Shown piece by piece: positions 53,786-63,894 of a stretch of 64,000 nt of DNA. The notes under the pieces were generated by a model. The model saw only the letters and a list, made by a program, of their open reading frames with translations, was not told the origin of the DNA and did not search any database. The position numbers and the translations under genes are program-made. The stretch is from Hydractinia symbiolongicarpus (lineage: Eukaryota > Cnidaria > Hydrozoa > Anthoathecata > Hydractiniidae), in contig NC_079881.1 of NCBI RefSeq assembly GCF_029227915.1, forward strand, positions 17,831,501 through 17,895,500. Reading direction: 5' to 3'. Within the stretch, counting starts at the first letter, position 1. Every line of letters begins with the position of its first letter.

Positions 53786-54630
53786 AAGATGTGTTAATAC
53801 ACCTTACTGAATTATTCAAAGGTGGGTCTGGATATAGTGTTTTATGTACAACTAGAAGTGCTATTGCTTCAGTTGTTTCAATCAGTGGTTACAGTTCTCT
53901 TTCAGAGCATCCATTGATAAGCCGTTTTATAAAAGGAGTTTTTAATATAAGACCAAGTACCCCCAAATACTCTTTAATATGGGATACAAATGTTCTTTTG
54001 ACTTATTTAAAGTCTCTTAGTCCTAACAAAGATTTATCCTTTAAGGATATTAACATCAAGCTGGCTTGTCTCCTTACTATTTTAGCAGGTCAAAGAGTTC
54101 ACAGTGTCCATAATATATCTGTTCCGTATATAGATTTGACAGACGATGTGATGCTATGTCACTTACCTGGCTTGCTTAAAACAACACGGCCTAAAAAGAC
54201 TGATAGGACCTTGATGTACAGGGCATTCCCTTCTGACCCAGATTTATGCCCACTCCAATGTACCAAAGCCTACCTGTCAAAAAGAGAACAATTGATATCT
54301 AAGGAAATTGCTCCGCTTTTTGTAACTTTTGGGAAACCTCATCATGCTGCCTCTAAGGATACACTATCAAGATGGATAAAATCAGCTATGACCTCAGCCG
54401 GTATTGATACCAGTGTTTTTTCCCCAGGCAGCTGTCGTTCAGCCTCTGGGAGTAAAGCAAAAATTACCGGGGTACCTCTAGATGTCATTTTAAAGTATGG
54501 CACTTGGAGTAGGGATTCTACCTTTTATCGTTATTATTGTAGAGATGTTATTGGTAGTGTGACAAGTCTTCATGATCTTGGTGCCTCGCTCTTGGACTCA
54601 GTTATGGAAGCGACAAGTCATGAATCTTAG
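53554..54630 (+). CDS. DIRS ORF3, tyrosine recombinase
   Basis: The frame is open from 53554 (after a TAG) to 54630 and overlaps the end of ORF2 by 232 bp in the -1 frame. The functional N-terminus must lie in the overlap: it encodes ASWREGTQKQYSGPIRRWIQ and SIDPYHPNVKD, the SAM-like DNA-binding start seen in DIRS recombinases. There is no ATG in that stretch, so the protein is probably made by frameshifting or from a spliced or re-initiated message. Catalytic domain: LAGQRVHSVHNIS (first Arg), LPGLLKTTRP (Lys), SPGSCRSASGSKAK (H-x-x-R position, but Gly instead of His), LKYGTWSRDSTF (Trp) and YRYYCRDV (Tyr). It would integrate the circular DNA copy. Frame intact; the Gly is unusual. Confidence 0.88.
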   Translation: MIVSTGNKKTTSSTPNLVAAHAACLRESLQGKELPSDTVDIIAASWREGTQKQYSGPIRRWIQYCTGRSIDPYHPNVKDVLIHLTELFKGGSGYSVLCTTRSAIASVVSISGYSSLSEHPLISRFIKGVFNIRPSTPKYSLIWDTNVLLTYLKSLSPNKDLSFKDINIKLACLLTILAGQRVHSVHNISVPYIDLTDDVMLCHLPGLLKTTRPKKTDRTLMYRAFPSDPDLCPLQCTKAYLSKREQLISKEIAPLFVTFGKPHHAASKDTLSRWIKSAMTSAGIDTSVFSPGSCRSASGSKAKITGVPLDVILKYGTWSRDSTFYRYYCRDVIGSVTSLHDLGASLLDSVMEATSHES

Positions 54631-54777
54631 TTTGCGTTCTTTTTAACATTTACATACTGATTGTAACATTATATTGTTAAAAGAAGTTTGCTCAGTTATT
54701 CAAATTTTCTTTATCTTATCCTTCTCACCCTTTGTTTTGTTTTCACCACATCCGCTGGCCGCGTTTATGCTTTGAAG

Positions 54778-54895
54778 TCTCATACTCTGCTTGCGCAGAA
54801 GATTGGGAAATAAAATTGAAGGATTAATCGAGTACTTACGTATGATGATTGATCCAGATTTTATTTTCCAAATCTTCTGCGTAAGCATGAGGGTG
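54778..54895 (+). repeat. DIRS internal complementary region (circle-junction template)
   Basis: 54778-54817 is the exact complement of the element's first 40 bp (50207-50246), and 54814-54895 is the exact complement of its last 82 bp (55001-55082). They overlap at AATT. The region therefore spells the junction of joined ends, as expected for the DIRS template that completes the DNA circle. Confidence 0.93.
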
Positions 54896-54972
54896 CCCTG
54901 CCCTCCCTGCCCTATGCCTTTTTGGCTTTAGCAGGTACACTCGGCCAGCGAGTCACGTTCTGTCTTCAAAGT

Positions 54973-55082
54973 AGGATTTGGGGTTATCGAGCTTCGCTCT
55001 CACCCTCATGCTTACGCAGAAGATTTGGAAAATAAAATCTGGATCAATCATCATACGTAAGTACTCGATTAATCCTTCAATT
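54973..55082 (+). repeat. DIRS right inverted terminal repeat plus outer extension
   Basis: 54973-55038 is an inverted, imperfect copy of the left repeat (complement begins ATTTTATTTTCCAAATCTTC). The outer 44 bp (55039-55082, ending CCTTCAATT) have no counterpart at the left end but are copied in the internal region. An outer extension on the right repeat is a known DIRS trait. Confidence 0.9.
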
Positions 55083-57463
55083 ATTTGTTAACGAGAGTAA
55101 TCAAAGTCAATGAGTTACAACAAACTTGTTGAATGTTTGCACGGCATGGTTTCTATTGTCGGCATATAATAGATATTTATAATACTTGTGTGTAACGATT
55201 TTTTGATTATTTGAGCAAAATAAATCCAAAACAACAAACTTTGAGATTTCACTAGATTTTCAACAGTCGGTTTTCAACCGCAGCAGATGAGTAAAATAAT
55301 CTTCTATTAATAACCTGTTTCAAATAGCAGTTAATATCCGAGCTCAATCAAGTTTAAGAAGGTTTTATAAACAATATAACAACAAATAAATCAGACACGT
55401 GCCAATAGATCAAGCTAGATCAGGGGGTATTTGTGTAAGTGTCTGTGGGTATAGACAATAAACAGTACAAAACTGACTTTTATTGATTTAAATTACGAAA
55501 CACAACCATTCTTCATTACATTTAGTGTAACCTTTTGTGCGTATGGACATATTTAATACACTCAAAGAGCTACTTTTTTATTTCAATTTTAAAGTCTTTC
55601 ACAGCTGTTTTTTTTTCTTTTTGACACTTTGGATTGCCATACTGTGGTAGAAGGCATATGCAATATGTATACTTAAATAATGGACTTTTGCGAATTTTTG
55701 TTTTACTGTTTAATTTTTACATTGTATATAATGCTTTTTTTGAACAGGATGGTACGTAATAGACCGAAATACCTGATCTTAGTTGATTTTTAGTTTACAG
55801 GTTGTAGTTTGTGAATGTTCCAGGTAAAATTTTTTTGCAATACAATGATATACTGAAAAAACTGACTTTTGTTGTTTTTAATGTTACTGAAACATTTTTT
55901 TTACAATTCATGTTAATTTGGTGACGAAGAACCATACACAAATGAAGAATTAGAGTTTACATCTTGCAAGCTGTGTTTTTCTACATTTGGTATAAATTCT
56001 TACCGGGGAGGGCTGTGTGCCTTTAAATTTGATGAGTTCCAAATTGTGTTTTTTAAATTTTGTGTAAGATTTTATGGGTAAGGACAACATGCATAATGTG
56101 AAAAGAACAGATTTTTTAAAATTAGAATACAACCGTTCTTTTTTACATTTCGTGTAAGCTTTTGTGAGACTGTTATGACCGTTGTTGCAAACTGTTTTAC
56201 TTTGACGTTGTAGATTAAAATATTGTTTGATAGGGACTATGCAATAAACAAACCCGTATTATATACAGATTTGTGTTTCAGAATCAGCGTTTTTGTATGG
56301 GACATAATGAAATATGTTACAATTTTTTCCAAATAATTTTTGCATTTTAAGAGCAACTAACTTTAGTAGATTTTATCCTTCAAATGTTACATACATAGTC
56401 CAGTTGTTAGACACCTTCAATTTTAATGGCCATTTATTTATTAATGCAGATTTTAATATTCGCACTCCTGTGTTGTTGTTGTTTTTTGATACACGTTTAT
56501 ATCTGTCACATGAATTGATTGAGACATGCAGCTATAATTAGATTAGAACGTTTTAGTACTTGCTAAATACTTCAAGTGACGCAAAATATAAATTAAACTA
56601 AGTAGGCATGTAATTGATATTTTGTATTTTAATCTTAGCCAATGCCTAAAGTCGTTCCACTCAAACGAACGAAAATTACACTCGACCATGGCTTAATTGA
56701 TGGCGACTCATTCAATTTTATATCAAAACAATAACACATATTTGATATAAAATAATTGACAGTGAGTATGTACGTAGGACTTCATGACATATAAATACGA
56801 TAAACAAAATTATTTTTAAGTATTCTTCTAAAATTTCTTTTCTATTTGCCTACAAACTCTTTATTTACTGGGACTGTCTTTGAAACGTTTCGAGGAATTG
56901 TCCCAAGACACTGAAATCTGCTAACTTATTCTACAAATGTTATCTAAATTCCTTATCATTTATCTGCGAATATTGGTGATGCATTTTCATCTTTTAACAA
57001 TTGCTCGTGTTGAGTAGTGTTTGTTGTTGCTGCATCAAATATGTAATTAAATTTTTGTTTTATAAAATGTTTTTAGCTATTTTTTTTCCTGCTTGAATGT
57101 TCATTTCTTAGTGGATTTGTTGACATTACGTGGGTATAAATTAATCTCATTGGATAAATTTCAATCGATCGACAAAAAAGTAGAAAGTAATCCTATTTTT
57201 GAATTCGATCGAATTCCACGGGCAGGTCGACGTGGATCGACGAAGATTATGCAATTTTATATATATAGTAACATCGATGCGGTCGACGTCGATCGATTCG
57301 ACCACATTCGTTTGAGTGGAAACCAGCCATAAGTCTGAAATAATCCAATCCTAATTCCTACGCCTAATTAAACCGACCAGCTTGTTAAATTAGAATTACA
57401 TTCTTCAGATCACGCTGTCAAACTTGCAGGCTTCTTTCTAAAAATCTACAGGATTTCTCAATC
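55083..57463. other. Gene-free stretch upstream of the methyltransferase gene
   Basis: No coding sequence. A motif of about 40 bp (ACAACCRTTCTT, then TTACATTTMGTGTAA and CTTTTGTG) occurs at about 55503 and again at about 56128, with weaker echoes between. At 57160-57300 there is a dense cluster of TCGA and GATCGA palindromes. A possible 3' splice acceptor (CTACAG at about 57446-57451) precedes the methyltransferase start, so a 5' non-coding exon may lie in this region. Confidence 0.45.
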
Positions 57464-60400
57464 ATGAGTATACTGCGAGATTATGATGAATATTGCAAGA
57501 CATATGACAATTTCAGATTTGCTGATGGAGCAAATGTGATGTCATACATGATAAAAGGAATGCTAAAGAAGGATCCTTTAAAGGTGAAAATAACTTCTCT
57601 TTTCATAAAAATGAGTAGCTGTGAACGTATATAAACTTTTGAAATTAAAACAAAATTGTTTTTAATCTCTCTAAATCCGTTATGTTCGCATGAACAGAAA
57701 TGTTTTAAGTTGTTAAAACTAAACGTATAATTGTTGAATTGTTAAAAGAATTTATCTTCCAGAAGAATTCATATTTATTTTGTTAGCCACGATGTGAGAA
57801 TTTCTGTCTCGTTACGCTTTATTTTACTGCTGTTTCATCGATGCAGGTAGCACCACAGGATTCTGCCGAGCTTGTTTAATAATACACTCAGACATGTCAG
57901 TGTACTTTATTGGTTTTGTCTTTTAAACATAAATTATCCTTTTAAAATGAATGACATGAATTTTTTCCAACTTTCAAACCCAAACAAACGACCCATTAGG
58001 TCGTTTGTTTTGGTTTGAAAGTTGCGTTATGCGTTAGCTAAAATGATATGACTAAAACATTTTAGTACTAAGCCCTAAAAACATTTTGTGTCGTCAATGG
58101 AAACCGAGCATTAATACAATTTAAAACTTTTACCTTTTTAAAGTGTCTAAAACACAACCTTTGTATATGTCAGATACTCCTAGATATATAAGTGCAAAGT
58201 AAGTAATATTTTATTGCAAACTTCAGCCGGTCGTTTTCATGCACAATCTAAAGTACAATAAGGCTTCCCACGTTATAATTATGCATCATTGATTCTCTAA
58301 AGAAAATTTATGACATTTATTTGATTTATCACATCTTGCCTCACATTACTAAAACGACTAATTAATCACATGAACGTCAAAGCGGTTTAACTAAAATTTA
58401 TTTTGTCGCAGTATCCGCCATTTGATAAATTCCCCGGGTATAAGCCAGTTTACCCTTCCACTGAGTTGTGGGTATTTTCGCCGTATAATTGCACACAAAA
58501 AAAGGCAACCCGGTAGGTGACCCGTTTGCTGTGCCTGCTGGGCTTCATTTAACCACTCATGCGGAAAGTTTGTATGTATATTATAACATCTTTAAATATG
58601 TATCTGCCTGCTCATCCCCCGTTGGAATTTTTAAAATAAAATTATGCAATAACCTTGACCATACACTTTAAGGCGTGTATGTAACAATCTGTATGTCCTA
58701 AATGTTGCTACGATAAAGGATCGACTGAAATCTCAACTCACGCACTTTGTGAGATTTAAACTCACGCCCTCTAAACTACCGCGTGATTGCTGCACCAACT
58801 GCGCCGTCGATTTAATGATTTATTTTTTTAAGTACACAGGCTACGATTAATTCGATTAACAACTTTCAGGACAATATCCAACTATGGAGCAGGAAATATC
58901 ATGCTAGGTTTTTTGATGCAATAACCGTTTTCGTACAAACATTGCAGTTTGTAGTCGCAATATAAAAGCCACTGCGCTAGCGAATCATGTACTTCTTTCT
59001 GTTAAGACATACATCATAATTCATTGTCCTTTGTCACTTTCTGCTTTAGATCCAAGCCAGTGGTTGTGGGATTTATTTGTGCGATTTATTTTTTTTATTA
59101 GATACTTTTAGCGGTATGCATAAGTACCTAATCCAATTTACATTTTTGTTATAAAACTAAAGCAAATTAATTTTTTTGCGTAGTGCGTAACTTATTAGTG
59201 CGAATCTTTTTTTTAAATACTGTTTAAAGCATCCCATGAAAACCCCAATATCGCTATTATTAGTATATTAGTAATATTAGTAAACTCCAATATTAGTAAA
59301 CTCTGCACTTCCTAGCAATGTTGCCGACTAGCACTAATTAATTCCGCCCGAATCTGAAAATATTGAGCGTTAAAACGCAGTATTTTCATGCGCACTTTTT
59401 TTATTATCGCACTTTTTATACCCTTAAGGTGGGCCAGTAAGTCTCTGAGTATAACGTGCAACTGAATAATGTTGCATGTATGTATTTATGCCCTGTTGGT
59501 ATAATGGCTATAACATGCAAATGATAGATTCGGGAAACGTGCAAATGATAGATCCGGGTTTGAATCCTGGAGGAAAAACATCTATCATATACCTAAATTA
59601 AGTATTGTGCGACGTCAAATGTTACGGAGGGCGGGACTGTTAACCCAGAACGGCTAGATCCTGGCACTTGCTGTCGCCGTTTCTGTTTTGGTTTCGTAAG
59701 GTCCCTACTATGGTCATAAGTCATTTTTCACGCATTAGCAACAAGTTTATACTAATTATTTATTTATTGCACCATGTTACATTTATTTCTCCTTTAGATC
59801 CATATGTTGGAAGCCGGATGTGGGACAGGAAATTACAGTCTTGCTTTTTTACAAAATGGAATTGGGAAATTGACCTTATTGGATGCAAGTAATGGAATGC
59901 TTGCAAAAGCCAAATCAAAACTTTCCAACTATGAAGAGAGAGTAGTGGAGATAAAAGAACACCCTCTGCCTGAAATTCCATTTGCTGATGGAACATTTGA
60001 TGCTTGTACCTTCATAGAAGTTTTGCATCATCTGGACACTGTCAAAAATGAGGAGGAAGTTTCGAAACACAATAATTTGAAAAAGGCTCTCGTGGAGGCA
60101 CACCGAGTGTTAAAGCCAGGTGGTGTTCTATTGATTGACACCTGTTTCCGAGAAAACCTGAATGGCTTTTGTACGGGTTTGGCCCCTAAGACAAATGCGT
60201 ACTTGGAACGATTGTTCATAGATGAAGAAATACTGATAAGTTTTTTGAAGGAGAATGGATTTACCAATATGTCGTGTATCAGTAGACCTGGCTGCATACT
60301 CTACAAAGATAATTTTAAAATAGAAAATATTTTAGATCCAGTGTGGCGTGGTTGCGATTCTTCGTGGCAAATCTTAGAAGAAAACGGAGAGTTAGATTCG

Positions 60401-60520
60401 GTGTTGAAATTAGTTCAGAAACATAAAGATAAAGGAACGTTGGAGCAATTAGAGCGTCAGTTTAAAAAAGTTAATGACAAAGTTGGCGACCACACAATGT
60501 TATTTGCTCAGAAATTGTAG
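57464..60520 (+). CDS. Class I SAM-dependent methyltransferase (methyltransferase 11-like), two coding exons
   Basis: Exon 1 is 57464-57583 (40 codons, MSILRDYDEYCKTYDNFRF...) with donor AAG|GTGAAA. Exon 2 is 59798-60520 with acceptor CTCCTTTAG. Both junctions are phase 0 and give a 280-residue protein. Exon 2 opens with SAM-binding motif I, LEAGCGTGNYSLAF, then LLDASNGMLAKAKSKL (acidic Asp after strand 2), FADGTFDACTFIEVLHHLD (motifs II/III) and AHRVLKPGGVLLIDTC (motif IV region). The C-terminal third (ISFLKENGFTNMSCISRPGC to FAQKL) is a lid or substrate region I cannot assign. Length and motif order fit the UbiE/methyltransferase 11 group; the substrate, small molecule or otherwise, is unknown. 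No disruption. It is the only clear host gene in the window. The 2.2-kb intron contains two SINE-like sequences and a hairpin. Confidence 0.85.
57968..58024. repeat. 26-bp hairpin in the methyltransferase intron
   Basis: Arms 57968-57993 and 57999-58024 are complementary with one mismatch, around a 5-base loop (CATTA). The right arm begins GGTCGTTTGTTTTGGTTTG. Small foldback; function unknown. Confidence 0.75.
58725..58815 (-). repeat. tRNA-like SINE head (weak)
   Basis: On the minus strand GACGGCGCAGTTGGTGCAGC is tRNA-like at the D-arm/A-box position, and GAGTTTAAATCTC resembles a degenerate B box about 35 bp later. There is no acceptor stem closure, so I treat it as a SINE remnant, not a tRNA gene. 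Confidence 0.4.
59486..59700 (+). repeat. tRNA-derived SINE-like element
   Basis: CCCTGTTGGTATAATGGCTA carries an A-box-like TGGTATAATGGCT, and CCGGGTTTGAATCCTGG carries a good B box (GGTTTGAATCC). They are spaced wider than in a tRNA because GCAAATGATAGATYCGGG is present twice in tandem. An unrelated body follows. It lies about 100-300 bp upstream of methyltransferase exon 2. Confidence 0.5.
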
Positions 60521-60622
60521 TGAATTTTTTTTTGTACCACTCTAAAGCGCTAAACAATTTTTCACTTATTTTACCCTGGCTGTTTTGATTCCTGCCCCAA
60601 CCCCGCTTTAAATGTATATTCT

Positions 60623-60970
60623 CGAGATATGGGACAATCAATTTCGACTATAACTATGGCAACTGATATCAGGTGCCGCGTGGCACCTTATTCGAGGTGG
60701 ATTTTTATATTGCAATAGAACCTGAAAAAGGAACCTTTTTTTTCAACCTACAAACCAGACTCAATATGTAAAAAGAGAGATTTAAAATGAGTACCAGTAT
60801 TATATCCTCGTTAGTCAATGGCACAAAAGGCAGCTAATTAAAATTATAATTTGAGCGTAACAGGCTATCCCTTTTCAATAAACAGAGAATATTTCATAAT
60901 ATGCTAAGTCTACATAAATACCGCTTTCACTATGCAATGTCATAGTCGAAATTGATTGTCCCATATCTCG
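60623..60970. mobile_element. MITE-like element with about 32-bp terminal inverted repeats
   Basis: The left arm 60623-60654 begins CGAGATATGGGACAATCAAT and continues TTCGACTATAAC. The complement of the right arm (60970-60938) begins with the same 30 bases, with a single change near the inner end. The 348-bp interior has no coding capacity. No clear target duplication was seen. It lies just 3' of the methyltransferase stop, in what may be its 3' UTR. Confidence 0.75.
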
Positions 60971-62904
60971 CGTATTATCTGTGATTGTGATTAGTCTTTT
61001 AGTCACATAAGTCTTCTACAAAAGGAAAATAAACAATTATATCTTGAGTGCTTTATTATTCATTTCTCACGGCTTTATAAGCTTTTGTAAACAAAGTTTT
61101 CTTATTGACCGTCCACTAATGCTTCATGGGGAGTGTTTTCTTTCCTTCTGCGAGATGAAATAGAGTAAATTATTACACGGTCCAACCCTACGCTATTAAT
61201 AGTGGGGGAGAACTGAAAACTAAAAATTAATCTCATTATTCGTGTAAATTATGCATCAATATAGAGTATTGTTGAATAACCACAATTTAAACGTGAAGTG
61301 TAAACAGAACCATGTTTTCAAAGTTTTATCTCAATGAATATTAACATGTGGACAGTTACGATGAAAGCGAAGATCCGTCGGACGCAAGCGAGAATCTAGC
61401 CAATTTTTTTACTATGTCAAAAGCGATAAATATATATAAAAAACAATGCAGTAACCCTTTTTTAGCTGTCCAAATAGCTGAATTATTTACTCAGTGTTTT
61501 ATTTATACCATTTTTTTTTACAATTTCCTGAAAATATAGGCCTTAATACATAATAAAATGATTTTAACTTAACACTAAAATTGCTGCGTCAGCAGAACTT
61601 TCTATTTAAAAATGTATCATAAACTAGAAAAAAATCGGCTTCTGCAGGCTCCAACTTTTTACAATCTCGTTATTTTTCATCAGCTTCTGATTTTAAATGA
61701 GCCTTGGGTTGACCTTGTTAAAACAGTGTGCGGATTTTTTTTGTTCATTCTTCTTTTTTTTTAACTATAGCCTTTTGTTTTTTTCAAAAGATTCTTTGTT
61801 AACATCCCCTGCTGCATCGAACATTGTTAAAAGAAAAATATTACGAGTCTTTACTCGTAATATATTTTTTTTTCGCAAGATTTCCGCACACCGTATCATG
61901 GCTGCATGATTCACCAAGTATATCTGAAAATTTTAAAGTAAAACGAAAATGCTATCGAAAGTTAAAGCTCGTGCAGTGTAGCATAATAAAGATCGTCTTA
62001 TTTTTCTACATAATGCACCATCTTTGTTGTTATTAACGTTTCTCTTTAATAATTACGTCATTTCTTTCTGTACAATTTCGCAAGCGCGTAGACTTAAACT
62101 ATGTTCATGTTCGGCAGAACTAATTAATTATTTATGAATTTTGTTTTAAAGAGGAATTGTTGAGGCTGAATATTTTTGGTGAAAGATAATAGTATTTTAG
62201 CCATAAAATTGTGACAAGTGTGTTATATCAGAAAAAATGAATATATAGTCTGTAAAAAATCTTACCTAACTAATCATGTAAAAAAATTCCGATTTTTAAA
62301 AGGATTACTGCCACCTTAAAGGTTAATTTTTATTTAACTGTTAGAAATACATCTTTCTCCTAAAAAATAATCTTGAACATTTTGATCGGCAGAGTTGAGT
62401 TTCTTCAGCATCTTTCTCGTTACAATACTTAAATAGAATAAACTACCGTGCCTGATTACAACGTTTTGTTTTTATTTAATATAGGCGCACAGAATAAAGA
62501 CGCGGCTGCGTTTTTTTAAGCGCAGCCGCGTGTTTTACCAAATAAGGAGAAACACATGACTTAGCTATTATTGAAACAAAGGAGATTAACAAAAACAACT
62601 AACCTTAAAACTATTGTGCAGCCATCCTTGTTTGTTTTTACATGGGCGGGAAGATAGTACTCTGCAGGTTAATTTCTTTGGATTAAACAAAAATCAACTT
62701 GATTTTGTGGCACGGCGAAAATGGTAACATAGAATTAGATTAAATCTTCCCTAGCGATTTGGCATATATTTTATGTATCCCATCAAAATTTTATCATTCG
62801 AAAACCAACTTCACGCGCTCTCGCAAGCTGCTGCAAGACATGTTGAGAACGGAAGGATCCTTCCGAACAGGGGACCGATATTTATACTAAACGCCTATAA
62901 TCTT
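60971..62904. other. Gene-free stretch with a GC-rich hairpin
   Basis: No gene recognised. At 62500-62531 the arms ACGCGGCTGCG and CGCAGCCGCGT form an 11-bp GC-rich hairpin with a 10-base T/A loop, conspicuous in AT-rich DNA. A smaller one (TATTACGAG / CTCGTAATA) lies near 61838-61862. Confidence 0.45.
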
Positions 62905-63215
62905 TATCAATACCTAGAACCAACCTTGACAGGGTTTGAGTTCTATAAGGTCTAATTTCACGGTCAAATCCTTACGAAAGAATATACCGTAGTTATGTCT
63001 AGAAACAACCTTGACAGGGTTTGTGGGCTATAACGTATAGCGTTACAGTCAAACCCTTACGGAAGAACATATTATAGTAATACCTAGAAACAACCTTGAC
63101 AGGGTTTGTGTGCTATAAAATATAATCTTACGGTCAAACTCTTACGGAGAAACATTCCATTATTATACCATACCTTGACAGGGTTTGTGTGTTATGAAGT
63201 ATATGGTTACAGTCT
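62905..63215 (+). repeat. Tandem repeat, four units of about 80-85 bp
   Basis: Units are marked by CCTTGACAGGGTTTG at 62924, 63009, 63094 and 63173 (periods 85, 85 and 79). The first three units continue into a TCAAAYCCTTACG or TCAAACTCTTACGG segment, so GGGTTTG and CAAACCC-type strings can pair within each unit. The last unit is truncated. Confidence 0.85.
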
Positions 63216-63837
63216 GAAATAAAATAGGTTAGGTTAGGATAGGGTTGACATAGTCTAAATCTGCGCCTACAAAGAATACGACGAACGTTTGACGTCATGC
63301 TACTGGGTCACGATCATAAATTTCATTCAAGAATGTTTAAAAGAATATGTGTGTGCAAACTTTGTCACAATTTCATCACTATAAAAGAAATCTGTAGCTT
63401 TCCATTTCTTTTATCAAATAACTTCGGCAGTTGACATCGCTTTTAAAAAAACATTTGATTTGATTTCTATGGTATGCTATGCTTATAAATACTAAAATTT
63501 ATCGTCTCTGAAGTGTGAAAGTATCACCCTCATTATAAGTATGCTTGAAAGGTGTGATATATAAAAAATTATTCAAAACACTTTCACTTCAAAACAAACA
63601 TCTAGCTTACCTGTATATAACTTATGTTGCTATCTGTAGCCATTCAGCTTCTTAGTGGTCTTTGCTAGGAATTTTGATGTAACTTATTTGACTAGACCTT
63701 TTGAGTTTAAATCATAGAAGATTCAACAAGCTACAAAACCTTTTAAGAAAGTATATATGCACCCGATATTTAGGAATAGTTGGACACTTTTTTATGCAAA
63801 AATAGTTAATTTTTCACATGTTGCGTAACTACATAAA
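63216..63837. other. Gene-free spacer
   Basis: AT-rich sequence between the tandem array and the terminal hairpin. The string AGGTTAGGTTAGGATAGGG (near 63226) resembles degenerate telomere-like repeats but is only three units long. I see nothing else. Confidence 0.4.
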
Positions 63838-63894
63838 CTTACATCAGATGCATGCAATAAGATTTTTTATCTTATTGCATGCATCTGATGTAAG
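63838..63894. repeat. Perfect 26-bp hairpin
   Basis: Arms 63838-63863 and 63869-63894 are exactly complementary around a TTTTT loop; the stem contains ATGCATGC. It is too long and perfect to be chance. Confidence 0.85.

Larger units (their letters stand above)
50207..55082 (+). mobile_element. Apparently complete DIRS-type tyrosine-recombinase retrotransposon
   Basis: All parts of a DIRS element are present in order: left inverted terminal repeat (50207-50271), gag-like ORF1, RT/RNase H ORF2, recombinase ORF3, internal complementary region (54778-54895) and right inverted terminal repeat with an outer extension (54973-55082). The first 40 bp of the element and the last 82 bp are both found inverted in the internal region, joined exactly as they would be in a circle. 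This proves both ends. No stop interrupts any of the three frames. At 4876 bp it is a normal DIRS size. It sits in the 5' part of an older LINE. The lack of decay and the perfect repeats point to a recent, possibly still competent insertion. Confidence 0.92.

Noticed and set aside
54818-55082. An independent 265-bp palindromic MITE with 82-bp arms
   Set aside because: The left arm continues directly into the complement of the DIRS left end, so it is the DIRS internal complementary region and right terminus.
58725-58815. A tRNA gene in the methyltransferase intron
   Set aside because: The B box is degenerate and no cloverleaf closes.
62905-63215. CRISPR array
   Set aside because: Whole units of about 85 bp repeat, including the would-be spacers, and the genome is eukaryotic; it is a minisatellite.
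63220-63245. Telomeric repeat array
   Set aside because: Only about three degenerate GGTTA-like units; too short for a telomere or interstitial telomeric tract.
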